A stretch of 64,000 nt of DNA, from the NCBI GenBank assembly GCA_016292015.1, contig JAEEZY010000020.1, positions 62,001 to 126,000 on the forward strand. Direction: 5' to 3'. The translations under genes were made by a program, and so were the position numbers. The notes below the pieces were generated by a model. The model was not told where the DNA came from, ran no database searches, and saw only the letters and a list, made by a program, of their open reading frames with translations. This DNA is from Bacteroidales bacterium (GTDB lineage Bacteria > Bacteroidota > Bacteroidia > Bacteroidales > P3). Positions 44,876 through 53,800 of the stretch are shown in pieces (the first letter of the stretch is position 1; each line of letters begins with the position of its first letter).

Positions 44876-46075
44876 TTAATCCTTCTTGGCTCCGCGTTTC
44901 ACTCCGAAATCTACCGACAGAGAGATGCGTACGGTGTGTGTCAGCGGATTGTTGCTGATGGTTGTGGTTGGTATAAGGTAGGAGAAGTCGAAGCCGAACA
45001 CATTATATCTTATGCCTGCACCGACCGAGAGGTACTGGCGGCCGCCTTTGTATTTGTTCTCATAGAAATAACCCAGACGTGCGGCGAACATGTCGGAGTA
45101 CCAGTACTCGGCACCAAGCGAGAGCTGTATTTCCTGCATCTCTTCCTTGAATCCGCCGGGGGCGTCGTAGAACGACTGTATGGCGCCTTTTATCACGTTG
45201 GTTTGGTTGTACTCGGTGCGGTTGGCATAGTATTTGGAACCATCGCTTAACGGCGGGGTTGGCACCAGCAGCTTGTTGATGTCGAACAGGACATTGAGTT
45301 TGTTGTAGTTGTCAACATGATAGGTGTAGCGGGCTCCAAGCCTTAGGTTGGTGGGCAGGAATTCTTTCTGTGTGTCGTCGTCGGAGTAGGAGAGCTTGGC
45401 TCCAAGGTTGCTGATGAATCCGCCGACGGCAAACTCGTTCTGCTGGTCGATTTCGCGGTTGTAGTAGATACCGATGTCGGCTGCGAAGCTGTTGGCGGCC
45501 TTGGTTGTGGTGTTTCCGATGTCCATGCCGTTGGATATATCGGAACGGATGTAGCGGAACGAGGCACCTATCGAAAGTCCGTCGGCTACAAGCAGGGAAT
45601 ATGTTGCGTCGAGGGCGAACTCGTTGGGTTTGAACGTGCCGCGGTCGTTGCCTTCTTCGTCGGTGCTTTGCAGCTCGCCCAAAGAGAAATAGGTGACAGA
45701 GGCTCCTACGGCGTGGCGCTTGTTGATTTTGTAATAGCCACCCAGATAGAGCAGGTTCATGTCGCTCACACCGAGATGGCGCAGCCACGGGGTGTAGGTG
45801 GTGGTGATGCCGCCTTTGGCCTCTGACTGTACAAATTTTGCATTGTTCCAGTGGGCCGAGTTCGCGTCGGGGGTCGAGGCTACGCCTGCGTCACCGAGGG
45901 CACTGCTTATGGCGTCGGGCGCTATGAGCAGTATCGGCATACCGGTCGAGATGTAGTTGTTCTTCACTTTGCTCTGGCCTGTAATGGAGGTGTTGCCTGC
46001 ATTAGGACCTTTCTCTTGCGCCTGCACCATACATGCCACCACAACGAGCAGTATGAATAAATTGAGTCTTTTCAT
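44876..46075 (-). CDS. porV: type IX secretion outer-membrane protein PorV (LptO)
   Basis: A 399-residue FadL-like barrel of the T9SS. It shuttles cargo from the translocon to the PorU-PorZ attachment complex. It has a signal peptide (to about residue 19, VQAQ) and the conserved opening ISTGMPILLIAPDAISSALGDAG VAST with ALGD and the SAHWNNAKF segment, then barrel strands ending VRISLSVDFG. It lies 126 bp downstream of porU on the same strand, the conserved porU-porV order. Confidence 0.95.
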   Translation of the reverse strand: MKRLNLFILLVVVACMVQAQEKGPNAGNTSITGQSKVKNNYISTGMPILLIAPDAISSALGDAGVASTPDANSAHWNNAKFVQSEAKGGITTTYTPWLRHLGVSDMNLLYLGGYYKINKRHAVGASVTYFSLGELQSTDEEGNDRGTFKPNEFALDATYSLLVADGLSIGASFRYIRSDISNGMDIGNTTTKAANSFAADIGIYYNREIDQQNEFAVGGFISNLGAKLSYSDDDTQKEFLPTNLRLGARYTYHVDNYNKLNVLFDINKLLVPTPPLSDGSKYYANRTEYNQTNVIKGAIQSFYDAPGGFKEEMQEIQLSLGAEYWYSDMFAARLGYFYENKYKGGRQYLSVGAGIRYNVFGFDFSYLIPTTTISNNPLTHTVRISLSVDFGVKRGAKKD

Positions 46076-46201
46076 TTAAGTTGGAACTTTGTGATTTGTA
46101 ATTTCTTGAGTTAAAACAAGTAGTTCTGTTCCGATAATGTTGCATTTTGTTGATATAGACTTGTAATAAACTATGATTCTTTAAATTTATTGTGTGACCG
46201 T

Positions 46202-49200
46202 TTAATTTACCTTCATTATCTTTGCGTGTGTGATTTTTTTCATACCGTCCTTGGTGCGAAGCACAATGCGAGCGATATACAGGCCGTTGGCTACTTCCGA
46301 GCCGTCGCTGCTGCGCATGTCCCAATGTGCTGTTATCACATAGCTGCCCTCTATTGAATTGGCTTTCAAGCTACGGACGGTTTGTCCCATTGCTGACATG
46401 ATGTCGATGCTGGCCTCTTCGATTTCGGCGATGCTGTTGTGCTCAAGGTGCAGTGTGGTTCCGTTGCTGCACGGATTGGGGTAGGCGTAGCAGCGTCCCA
46501 GGGTGATGCTGTCGTCGCTGTGTACCACAAAGGTGATGGTGGCGGTGTTGGAGTAGTTGTATATGTTCCAGGCTTTGAGCGTGAGGGTGTGCACGCCAGG
46601 CGTGAGGTTGCTAAGTCCGTAAACCACCCGTCCGCAGCGGCTGTCGGCGAGGTCGGTCTCGTAGAAGTCGTTGAGGGTTATCTCGCTGTTGGCGTTGCCG
46701 TCGAGCACGGCGGTGATGTTGTGTCCGATGCCGCTGCCCACGGCGTTGATGCCCACCTTGTCCGAAAGACGGGCGTAGATGGTGGGGTTCTCATCGGTGA
46801 GGCCTCCGTTGTGGAAGGTGCTGTCGTTGATGAAGAGGTCTATCTGTGGGCGGCATTCGGTGAGGTCGGCATCTTGGTTGAAACCGCCAATCATCAGGTC
46901 GTTGTGGCTGCCAGTGGCGCAACGGTCGTCGTCGGCTTTTGCGAAATGGCTGAGTTTCACCCGGTCGTAGCGGGGTGAGACGTCGCGCGGCACGATGAAA
47001 TCATACTCAAATTCGCCTGATGTCACTTTTGTGTGGCCGCGGAATATCACGCTGTTCTGTTGTGTGAATCGCACTTCGGTGCCTTCGTTGTCGTTGGCTT
47101 GTGTCTGTGTTACGGTTGGCCGGTCGAAGACGGTGGCATAGAGAATGCCGTTGAAGTTGGTGAGTTTGGTTCCGTCGCTGTCGCGCACCTCGCCTTTGAC
47201 GGTCACCTTTGACAAGACCTCGGCGCTGTCGCATACGCCAGCGGTCACCTCGGAGCCGTTGATTTCGCTGACAACAACTTGGTTGTCGGGTAGCGAGAGT
47301 TTCAGTGCGGGGTCGCCGAGCAACACAAAGCTGTGCGACACGCTGGTGGCGTTCTTAGCCAGCCGCAGGGCGTCGCCGATGGTGTTGCCTGGTGTGAGGG
47401 CGTTGAGGCAGATGTCGGCGTTGAATTTCTCGATATGGCCAATGGGTCGTGAGGCGGTGATGACGCCGATGGCGCCCCCGTCGGCATGCAGCAGCAGTTC
47501 GCTGCCGCTTGTGGGCGAGAGTTTGTCGAAACGGCCGTAACTGCAGGTGCTGGTCACAAAGAGAGAGAGTTGGTCGCGGTTGGCGTAGTTGTTGATGTCC
47601 GAAAGTTCTATGTAACGCTCTGTGCCGATATACTCCACCGAACCGTGCCCTATGTAGTTGAACAGCAGGCACCCGTAGTCGAGCCGCTGACGCAGGGCGT
47701 TGTTCACGTCGGGATAGTACGAGCCGATGGCGCTGGATTGCTGGGTGTAGGCGTCGGCGTAGATTTTGTCGATGTTCATCTGCGGGAAGGTGGCGTTGAT
47801 TTTCCTCGCAATGTTCTCCGATGAGCTTGCGAAGATGCTGTCGCCCGGAGAGGATGGGTCGGCGTCGTCGGCCAAGAGGGTGACATAGTTGCGCCAGTCG
47901 CCGCGGATTTCGGTTCGTTTCAGGTCGCTTTTCTCCAGATAGCGGCGAATCTTGGCCACCATGTGGTCGGCTTCGGCGTCGTTGCGCGCCGGCAGGCGTC
48001 CGATGCTCACCTCGAGGCTCTCGTTCTGCGAGCCGCGCTCGCCGTCGTCGAGATAGCCGAAGAGGTCGTCGGTACAATAGGAGCCGCCTTCGTCGGTGAA
48101 AGAGGTCTCTGACTGGCAGGTGAGTATTTGCGGTAGGCCGTTGGCGAGGAGGTCCTTGTTGTCGAAGGTGCCGCATCCGAAGAGCAGCAGGTATCTGGGT
48201 GCTGTAAAGCCGTCGTCGGACGCTGCCCGCTTATAGAACATGCGTAGCATTTCGCGGACGGCTATGGGGTCCTGCTTGCCGGAAGAGAACTCGTTCCACA
48301 CCTTCTCGGGTGTGACGATGAGAGAACTCAATCCATCGTAGATGAGGTGCAGGTTGGCCAGCTCTTGAGCTTGTGACAGGAATGTGGGGTGAGTCAGGAT
48401 TACCAGATCGGCGCCGAGTTCGCCGTGCAGGTCTTGGTTGGACAGCTGGGTTATGCGAGCCGGGGAGTGGTAGCTGCTGGCGTCGAACAAAACGTAGTGT
48501 CCGACCGTCTCGGTGAAGTTGCAGAAGGTGGCGGTTGAGCCGTTGCGGGTCAGTGTCATCTCGACGACGCTGTCGTTGCGTGTGACGTCCCATACGCGCA
48601 TGGATGTGGAGTTGGTGGAGATGCTGAACTTGGCGATGTTGCCGGCTCCCAGGTGGTCGAGGTTGTAGGCTTCGGCCTGCCCGCTGCGGAAGGCGAGGGG
48701 AGAGGTGGCGTTGAGTTCGATGAAGTCGAGATAGCCGGTCGATTGGTTTTCGGCGAAGGAATAGGTGATATTGAAGGTGGCGCTGGCCGAGGAGGCGTTG
48801 TAGGTGTTGCGCAGAATGGCGTATGGGCGGTTTTCGTTGCAGTCGGTGCGCTGTGAGCTTCCGCCGTAGGTGACCGTGAACTGTGTGGAACCGGTCGAAA
48901 CGCTGGCCAGGGCAACCCTGCTGCGCAGTTGCGAACCGGCGGCCACGCCTGGCAGCGAAAGGGTGAAGCTGCGTGATGGATTGGAGGTGGTGAACTTCTC
49001 GCCGACCCAAATCTGACCGGTGGAATGGGTGTTCAGCAGGTCGTTGTCGATCAGGGCGGTGGATGTGTAGTTGTAGATGGTGTTGGTGTTTGCCTCGTCG
49101 GCGGTGCCTGTGCCGATACGCTTCGGGGTGTCTGTGCCGGTGGTGGTGAGGTAGTAGTAGTTGTATTTTGCGTAGGGGTGACGGCGGTGCTCCATCATGC

Positions 49201-49573
49201 CCGACTGGGCGTTGTAGAGCCAGATGTCGGCGCCTTCGGCGTAGAAGAGCAGGTAGTCGCTGCCGTCCATACGCCCGTTGGCGTTCAGGTCGTGCATGCT
49301 TATGGCCACCTGCTTGAGGTCGTTGGGGCGGTTGGCGCTGTTGAGGTCGTCCATGAGGCCGCCGCCATTGCCGTAAAGGGCCACTTTGTCGCACTCCACA
49401 CCGTTGAGGGCGGCGATGTCGGAAACGCTTACCTTGCACACTCCGCCGCGCTCGACGGCCAACCTGTGCCAGGAGCCGGTAGCAAGCACCGAGTGGCTTG
49501 GGTAGGTCTGGGCTTGCGATGACATCCCGAGGGCAATCGAGACAAGTGTAAATATGTAAAGTTTCAATTTCAT
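46202..49573 (-). CDS. porU: type IX secretion sortase PorU
   Basis: A 1123-residue C25 (gingipain-like) cysteine peptidase on the cell surface that removes the T9SS C-terminal signal and attaches cargo to A-LPS. A signal peptide (1-21), a long N-terminal beta region, the caspase-like domain from about 400 and a C-terminal sorting domain-like segment (CYAYPNPCSNG to KKITHAKIMKVN) are visible. Catalytic residues are His643 (NYIGHGSVEYIG) and Cys677 (VTSTCSYGRF), 34 residues apart as expected. With porV it serves the cargo proteins in this window. The divergent gap upstream holds array E. Confidence 0.95.
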   Translation of the reverse strand: MKLKLYIFTLVSIALGMSSQAQTYPSHSVLATGSWHRLAVERGGVCKVSVSDIAALNGVECDKVALYGNGGGLMDDLNSANRPNDLKQVAISMHDLNANGRMDGSDYLLFYAEGADIWLYNAQSGMMEHRRHPYAKYNYYYLTTTGTDTPKRIGTGTADEANTNTIYNYTSTALIDNDLLNTHSTGQIWVGEKFTTSNPSRSFTLSLPGVAAGSQLRSRVALASVSTGSTQFTVTYGGSSQRTDCNENRPYAILRNTYNASSASATFNITYSFAENQSTGYLDFIELNATSPLAFRSGQAEAYNLDHLGAGNIAKFSISTNSTSMRVWDVTRNDSVVEMTLTRNGSTATFCNFTETVGHYVLFDASSYHSPARITQLSNQDLHGELGADLVILTHPTFLSQAQELANLHLIYDGLSSLIVTPEKVWNEFSSGKQDPIAVREMLRMFYKRAASDDGFTAPRYLLLFGCGTFDNKDLLANGLPQILTCQSETSFTDEGGSYCTDDLFGYLDDGERGSQNESLEVSIGRLPARNDAEADHMVAKIRRYLEKSDLKRTEIRGDWRNYVTLLADDADPSSPGDSIFASSSENIARKINATFPQMNIDKIYADAYTQQSSAIGSYYPDVNNALRQRLDYGCLLFNYIGHGSVEYIGTERYIELSDINNYANRDQLSLFVTSTCSYGRFDKLSPTSGSELLLHADGGAIGVITASRPIGHIEKFNADICLNALTPGNTIGDALRLAKNATSVSHSFVLLGDPALKLSLPDNQVVVSEINGSEVTAGVCDSAEVLSKVTVKGEVRDSDGTKLTNFNGILYATVFDRPTVTQTQANDNEGTEVRFTQQNSVIFRGHTKVTSGEFEYDFIVPRDVSPRYDRVKLSHFAKADDDRCATGSHNDLMIGGFNQDADLTECRPQIDLFINDSTFHNGGLTDENPTIYARLSDKVGINAVGSGIGHNITAVLDGNANSEITLNDFYETDLADSRCGRVVYGLSNLTPGVHTLTLKAWNIYNYSNTATITFVVHSDDSITLGRCYAYPNPCSNGTTLHLEHNSIAEIEEASIDIMSAMGQTVRSLKANSIEGSYVITAHWDMRSSDGSEVANGLYIARIVLRTKDGMKKITHAKIMKVN

Positions 49574-49691
49574 TTTAAGAGACGGCGTATTATAATAACA
49601 ATAAACCGAAAAAATTATTGTGTCGATTAGAATGACATTGAGTTGTTAAAAAATAATTGATGTTTTTCTTGTGGATTATAGGATTAATTTG

Positions 49692-49699
49692 TATCTTTG
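49692..49699 (+). promoter_or_regulatory. putative -7 box TATCTTTG, plus strand, 5' of array E
   Basis: An exact consensus match in the porU/DUF6266 gap, 22 bp before the tiny frame at 49721 and 397 bp before the DUF6266 gene. A transcript from here would pass through array E. Confidence 0.5.
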
Positions 49700-49720
49700 T
49701 AAAGTCAAAAAAATGAGACG

Positions 49721-49813
49721 ATGTCTTGTAAATGTGTCAAGTTCAGTTTGTTTGGCTATAAGGTGGTGGTGGATCACGTGGCGCTGGGCGACATTTGTGT
49801 TTATTTTAATTGA
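49721..49813 (+). CDS. possible 30-residue peptide gene
   Basis: A short frame encoding a peptide that starts MSCKCVKF and ends GDICVYFN, with three cysteines and an amphipathic centre (LFGYKVVVDHVALG). It lies just after a consensus promoter box. A second overlapping frame (49713-49817, 34 residues, Trp-rich) starts 8 bp earlier; only one, or neither, may be translated. No homologue is known to me. A leader peptide or small regulatory peptide is a possibility. Confidence 0.3.
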   Translation: MSCKCVKFSLFGYKVVVDHVALGDICVYFN

Positions 49814-49840
49814 TTGAAAAGCAGCAGTTGATATGGTTCC

Positions 49841-50005
49841 CTCCGTATCAACCACGTATCAACAAGGTATCAAGGCCGTATTAACTCCGTACCATCTCCG
49901 TACTAACTATATGTCATCTCCATGCCATCTCCGTGTCATCTCTATATCGCCTCTATATCACCTTTATGATTTCTCGATATCACCTCTATATCATCTCTAT
50001 GCCAG
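49841..50005. repeat. array E: 11-bp tandem repeat, CTCCGTATCAA type
   Basis: Fifteen uninterrupted 11-bp units, for example CTCCGTATCAA, CCACGTATCAA, CAAGGTATCAA, CTCCGTACCAT, CTCCGTGTCAT, CTCTATATCAC, CTCTATATCAT. Units drift gradually along the array (CCGTATCAA early, CTATATCAC late), as expected of local duplication followed by mutation. It is related to array F in reverse orientation. It lies between porU (-) and the DUF6266 gene (+); the rest of that gap holds a promoter and a tiny frame, and 49574-49690 is AT-rich without visible content. Confidence 0.9.
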
Positions 50006-50088
50006 CCCTAGGGCACCAAGCTTGAAAAACATGGCGAACTTATGTAATATGGATACCAAAAGAATGTTTAACTAAACTTTGAAACATT

Positions 50089-50709
50089 ATGGCATACGAA
50101 ACAGTCGGCAAGAAAGTCGGAACGATCGGGGACGTGGTTTACTATGTGCGCAACGGCAAGCAATGCATGCGTAGGAAACCGAAGCATCAGAAGAATCCCA
50201 ACACGGAGAAGCAGCAGGCGTCACGGGGACGTTTTGTGCAGGTGTCGCAGCTGGCGGCGATGTTGCTGCCGGTGGTGAAGGTGGGCCTTCACAATGCGGC
50301 GAGGAGGAGCAAGGTGCCGGAGTACAATATGTTTGCAAAGGTCAACAGCAAGGCGGTGGGTGCGGACGGCATCGACTACAGCAGGATTTTGGTGGGGAAG
50401 GGGTACGATACGAAGCCGGTGAAGTTCGGGAGGCCCGAGATCACGAAGAGGGGGAAGCTGCAGGTTCCGTTTGAGCCGAGGCCGGCGGGAGAGGGCGAGA
50501 ATGGGCACGAGGTGGTGTTTGTGGCCGCCCTTTGTCCGGACAAGAAGGCGAGCCGGCTGTCGGAGCCTGTGTCATGTGAGTCGGGTATGGCGGTGCTGCA
50601 GGTGCCTGCAAGCTGGGTGAAGCATAAGTTGCATTTGTATGGCTTTGTGCGCGTCAAGGGGCTCAAGACGTCTGACTCGGTGTATATCCCGCTAGAACAG
50701 GAGCTATAG
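50089..50709 (+). CDS. DUF6266 family protein
   Basis: A 206-residue protein of the Bacteroidota-specific DUF6266 family, to judge by its opening: a Gly/Val-rich start (GKKVGTIGDVVYYVRNGKQ), a very basic segment (RRKPKHQKNPNT) and a helical stretch (ASRGRFVQVSQLAAMLLPVVKVGL) before a beta-rich C-terminal half. No signal or membrane helix; strongly basic. The role of the family is unknown, though DNA or RNA contact is plausible from charge. Many codons end in G here, unlike the C-rich usage in neighbours such as porP, so it may be of separate origin. Confidence 0.75.
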   Translation: MAYETVGKKVGTIGDVVYYVRNGKQCMRRKPKHQKNPNTEKQQASRGRFVQVSQLAAMLLPVVKVGLHNAARRSKVPEYNMFAKVNSKAVGADGIDYSRILVGKGYDTKPVKFGRPEITKRGKLQVPFEPRPAGEGENGHEVVFVAALCPDKKASRLSEPVSCESGMAVLQVPASWVKHKLHLYGFVRVKGLKTSDSVYIPLEQEL

Positions 50710-51058
50710 TTGCATGTTGTTTTGTGTGGACATCGGTTTTGAGACGAAAATAAAAAAAAGTGGCTTTTTTAACATCTCTTTAGAATTGCCCCCGATTATT
50801 TAACGTTTATTAATTTTCGGCACGAAACAAATGAGACAATGTGCCGTTAAAACAAATGAAAAACGCACAAAACGGCTCGAGGCAAGGTGGAAAGAAACGA
50901 ATAAGAGGGGAAAGGGCGTAGAAAAACAAAGTGGTAAACGATTGAAAATTATGCGGTAGCAAAATAAATTGAAGACTAAAGCCGTTATTTCAAAAAAAAA
51001 TAGTATTATTGCGTTTCAAATTGAGTGTATATTATCATTGAAACAAACACATAAAAAT
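50710..51058. other. AT-rich gene-free gap before porP, no array
   Basis: This 349-bp gap contains no 11-bp array. It has a weak inverted repeat CGGCAC/GTGCCG (50818-50823 and 50841-50846), a repeated AAACAAATGA (near 50825 and 50850), and purine-rich plus-strand sequence. I see no terminator for the DUF6266 gene and no clear TAnnTTTG. Confidence 0.5.
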
Positions 51059-52066
51059 ATGATGAAAAGCATACGAAGAGCAGCAGTGTTGGCAGTAATT
51101 GCCTTTCTTTCGTTACAGAGTGTCAATGCACAGGACATCGGATTCTCGCAGTTCTACGCCAACCCTCTCTATCTCAACCCTGCAATGGCTGGATCGAAGA
51201 TAGCGCCCAGCCTGTCGTTGACTTACAGGTGCCAGTGGCCGGCCCTTACAAGCGCCTATCAGACAGCGTCGATTTCGTACGACCAGTATATCAGCAAGCT
51301 GCATGGTAGCATCGGTGCCATAGCGATGTATGACCGTCAGGGTGACCACGGTGCTCTGAACACGACGTACGTTGGTTTCATGTATGCTTTCCGTTTCAAC
51401 CTTACGCGCGATGTTTACATGAACCTCGCTTTGCAGGCTTCGGTGTTCAACATCCATCTGAAATGGGATCTGAACTACCTGCACTTCCCCGACCAGATTG
51501 ACCCGAGCCAGGGATTCGTGAACCAGACCTCGGCTCAGGAGCCTGAGAACAACAACAAGTGGAACGCTGACTTCAGCGCGGGTGTCATGGTTTATGGCGA
51601 AAACTGGTATGCCGGTGCCGCCGGAGCCCACCTGAGCCGTCCCGACCAGGGTTTCTACAGTGTTGACCGTATTCCCATCAAGGTTACCGTCCACGGCGGT
51701 GGTATGATCAACCTGGCCAAGGAGAAACGCCGCACCTCGACTCTCGGTCTCGGCACTCCTATCATTTCGCCCAACTTCATCTATCAATATCAGGGTACTT
51801 TCCACTACTTCAACTACGGTCTCTATCTCGACTGGGAGCCGTTCCTGGTTGGTGTGTGGTTCCGTAACGGTGTGGAGAACGCCGACGCTTTCATCTTCCT
51901 GGCCGGTATTCAGTGGGATCACTACAAGGTTGGATACAGCTATGACGTGACGGTGTCGAAACTGGCCAACAACACCCACGGATCGCACGAGGTGACGCTT
52001 GGAATCCTCCTGCCTGTGCCGCAGCAGAAACAGAAAGTGCGCGCTATACGTTGCCCGTCGTTCTAA
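51059..52066 (+). CDS. porP: PorP/SprF family type IX secretion membrane protein
   Basis: A 335-residue outer-membrane protein with signal peptide (SIRRAAVLAVIAFLSLQSVNAQ) and the family-typical mature start DIGFSQFYANPLYLNPAMAGS. The rest alternates barrel strands, ending KVGYSYDVTVSKLANNTHGSHEVTLGILLP. PorP/SprF proteins associate with the T9SS complex, anchoring PorE/other partners, or deliver cargo such as SprB. It is followed by gldK (58 bp), the conserved porP-porK order. The double ATG at 51059/51062 fits the signal; a TTG start at 50969 does not. Confidence 0.9.
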   Translation: MMKSIRRAAVLAVIAFLSLQSVNAQDIGFSQFYANPLYLNPAMAGSKIAPSLSLTYRCQWPALTSAYQTASISYDQYISKLHGSIGAIAMYDRQGDHGALNTTYVGFMYAFRFNLTRDVYMNLALQASVFNIHLKWDLNYLHFPDQIDPSQGFVNQTSAQEPENNNKWNADFSAGVMVYGENWYAGAAGAHLSRPDQGFYSVDRIPIKVTVHGGGMINLAKEKRRTSTLGLGTPIISPNFIYQYQGTFHYFNYGLYLDWEPFLVGVWFRNGVENADAFIFLAGIQWDHYKVGYSYDVTVSKLANNTHGSHEVTLGILLPVPQQKQKVRAIRCPSF

Positions 52067-52124
52067 TATAGCAGTTATCGGATAGCAGTCAGTAATAATT
52101 TGTAAATCACAAATACATCGAAAT

Positions 52125-53696
52125 ATGAAAATTCTGAAATTCTCAAGTTTTTTACTAGTAGCACTGTTGGTGTTCAGCTCGTGCGGCAGCAAGAAGAAAT
52201 CTGCCACCACGGGATGGGACTACAACAGCTCGGAATGGGGCGGATTTGAAGTGTCGTCCAACAACGAGCAACCTACCAACCCAGGTCTCGTCTTCATCGA
52301 AGGCGGTTCATTCAACATGGGTTATGTTACCGATGACTCCCGTTTCCAGTGGAACAATACAGCTCACACCGTCACAGTCTCTTCATTCTATATGGATGAG
52401 ACAGAGGTATCGAACGTGAGTTACCGCGAGTTCACTTACTGGATGCAGCGTGCCTACGGCGAGGAATATCCCGAGCGCGTAAAGGATATCTATCCCGACA
52501 CCAACTGTTGGCGCGACAAGCTCGCTTGGCGTGAGTCATTTGTTGACTATTACTTTACGAGCCCCGTATATGACGAGTATCCTGTGGTAGGTGTATCGTG
52601 GGAGCAGGCCAACAAATACTGTGCTTGGCGTACCGACCGTGTCAACGAAAAGATACTGGTTGACATGGGTGTCATAGTGCTCGACCAGACCGACCTGCGC
52701 GGTGAGACGGCATTCCAGACGGATGTCTATCTGGCAGGTCAGTTCCGTGGTGAGAGTGGCAAGAACGAGCTTACCAACCTCGACCCTGCAGCCGGAGGAG
52801 AACCTCGGCAGGCACGTCGCGAGGATGGTATCCTGCAGCCCTCATACCGACTTCCGACTGAGGCTGAATGGGAATTCGCAGCTCTCGGCATGATTGGTAG
52901 CACCGTTGACGAGCGTATTATCGAGCACAAGACCTATCCTTGGGCAGGTCACAGCCTTCGTTCGGCCAACAAGGCTTACTACGGTCAGTTCCTGGCTAAC
53001 TTCAAACGTTCGCGCGGCGACGCTATGGGTGTGGCCGGCAACTTGAACGATGCTTGGGACTACACCGCTCCTGTGAAGTGGTATTTCCCCAATGACTACG
53101 GCCTCTATCACATGGCTGGCAACGTCAGCGAGTGGTGTATGGACGTATTCAGAAAAGATGTTGACCCCGTTGGAGGCGAAGATGTTGACCCGTTCCGTGG
53201 CAACGTCTATAAGGCCCCCGTATATATCGATGACGAAATCGCAATCAACGATACCACTGGTAGCATAGAGTATCAGAACGAGGATGTTGACTTGAACCGT
53301 CGCAACTATCGTCAGGCTAACAACATCAACTATCTTGATGGTGACTACGCATCCAACATCTATGACTATGACGGACAGTCAGCCATCACCGAGTGGGTTG
53401 CCACTGGTGGAGACGACGAGGAAGAAGAGGCCAGCGATGACGAGGAGGGCGGTAGCACTCTCGACAACCCCGACAGCGTGACCAACATGATGTACCACCG
53501 CAACGCTGCTCGTCAGAGTGATGTGACATCACTCACCAACAACAAGGTGCGTGTTGTGAAGGGTGGTTCGTGGAAAGATCGCTCCTACTGGATGCAGGCT
53601 GGTACTCGCCGCTTCTACGACCAGGACAAGAGTACGTCATGGATAGGATTCCGCTGCGCAATGGATCGCATAGGATCCCGTGCTGGTATGAAGTAA
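52125..53696 (+). CDS. gldK: type IX secretion lipoprotein GldK/PorK
   Basis: A 523-residue outer-membrane lipoprotein (signal ending LLVFSSC) with a formylglycine-generating-enzyme-like (SUMF1) fold: GLVFIEGGSFNMGY, MDETEVSNVSYREF, PVVGVSWEQANKYCAWR, RLPTEAEWEFAALG, GNVSEWCMDVF and KGGSWKDRSYWMQAGTRRF. GldK/PorK forms the periplasmic ring with GldN/PorN. Between about residues 425 and 445 is an acidic insertion (GDDEEEEASDDEEGG) that may be an exposed loop. The usual next genes gldL, gldM and gldN do not follow: a terminator and an opposite-strand gene do. Confidence 0.95.
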   Translation: MKILKFSSFLLVALLVFSSCGSKKKSATTGWDYNSSEWGGFEVSSNNEQPTNPGLVFIEGGSFNMGYVTDDSRFQWNNTAHTVTVSSFYMDETEVSNVSYREFTYWMQRAYGEEYPERVKDIYPDTNCWRDKLAWRESFVDYYFTSPVYDEYPVVGVSWEQANKYCAWRTDRVNEKILVDMGVIVLDQTDLRGETAFQTDVYLAGQFRGESGKNELTNLDPAAGGEPRQARREDGILQPSYRLPTEAEWEFAALGMIGSTVDERIIEHKTYPWAGHSLRSANKAYYGQFLANFKRSRGDAMGVAGNLNDAWDYTAPVKWYFPNDYGLYHMAGNVSEWCMDVFRKDVDPVGGEDVDPFRGNVYKAPVYIDDEIAINDTTGSIEYQNEDVDLNRRNYRQANNINYLDGDYASNIYDYDGQSAITEWVATGGDDEEEEASDDEEGGSTLDNPDSVTNMMYHRNAARQSDVTSLTNNKVRVVKGGSWKDRSYWMQAGTRRFYDQDKSTSWIGFRCAMDRIGSRAGMK

Positions 53697-53726
53697 GATT
53701 TGAAGGTTAATATAGGGATTTAAAGG

Positions 53727-53761
53727 AACGGAAGAGAGTCAAATGACTCTCTTCCGTTTTT
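53727..53761 (+). terminator. rho-independent terminator after gldK
   Basis: AACGGAAGAGAGTC (53727-53740) and GACTCTCTTCCGTT (53745-53758), a perfect 14-base stem with loop AAAT, then TTTTTA. It lies 31 bp after the gldK stop and marks the end of the porP-gldK unit. Confidence 0.9.
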
Positions 53762-53800
53762 ATTGCAAAGAGGCGGGAATTTACAGGATGTCCAGAATGG

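Noticed and set aside
47355..48176. 273-codon Arg-rich frame inside porU
   Set aside because: Out-of-frame shadow of porU; its composition is dominated by Arg and His.
53727..53761. Attachment site or transposon end after gldK
   Set aside because: The perfect inverted repeat is followed by a T-run and sits right after a stop codon, so a terminator explains it fully.
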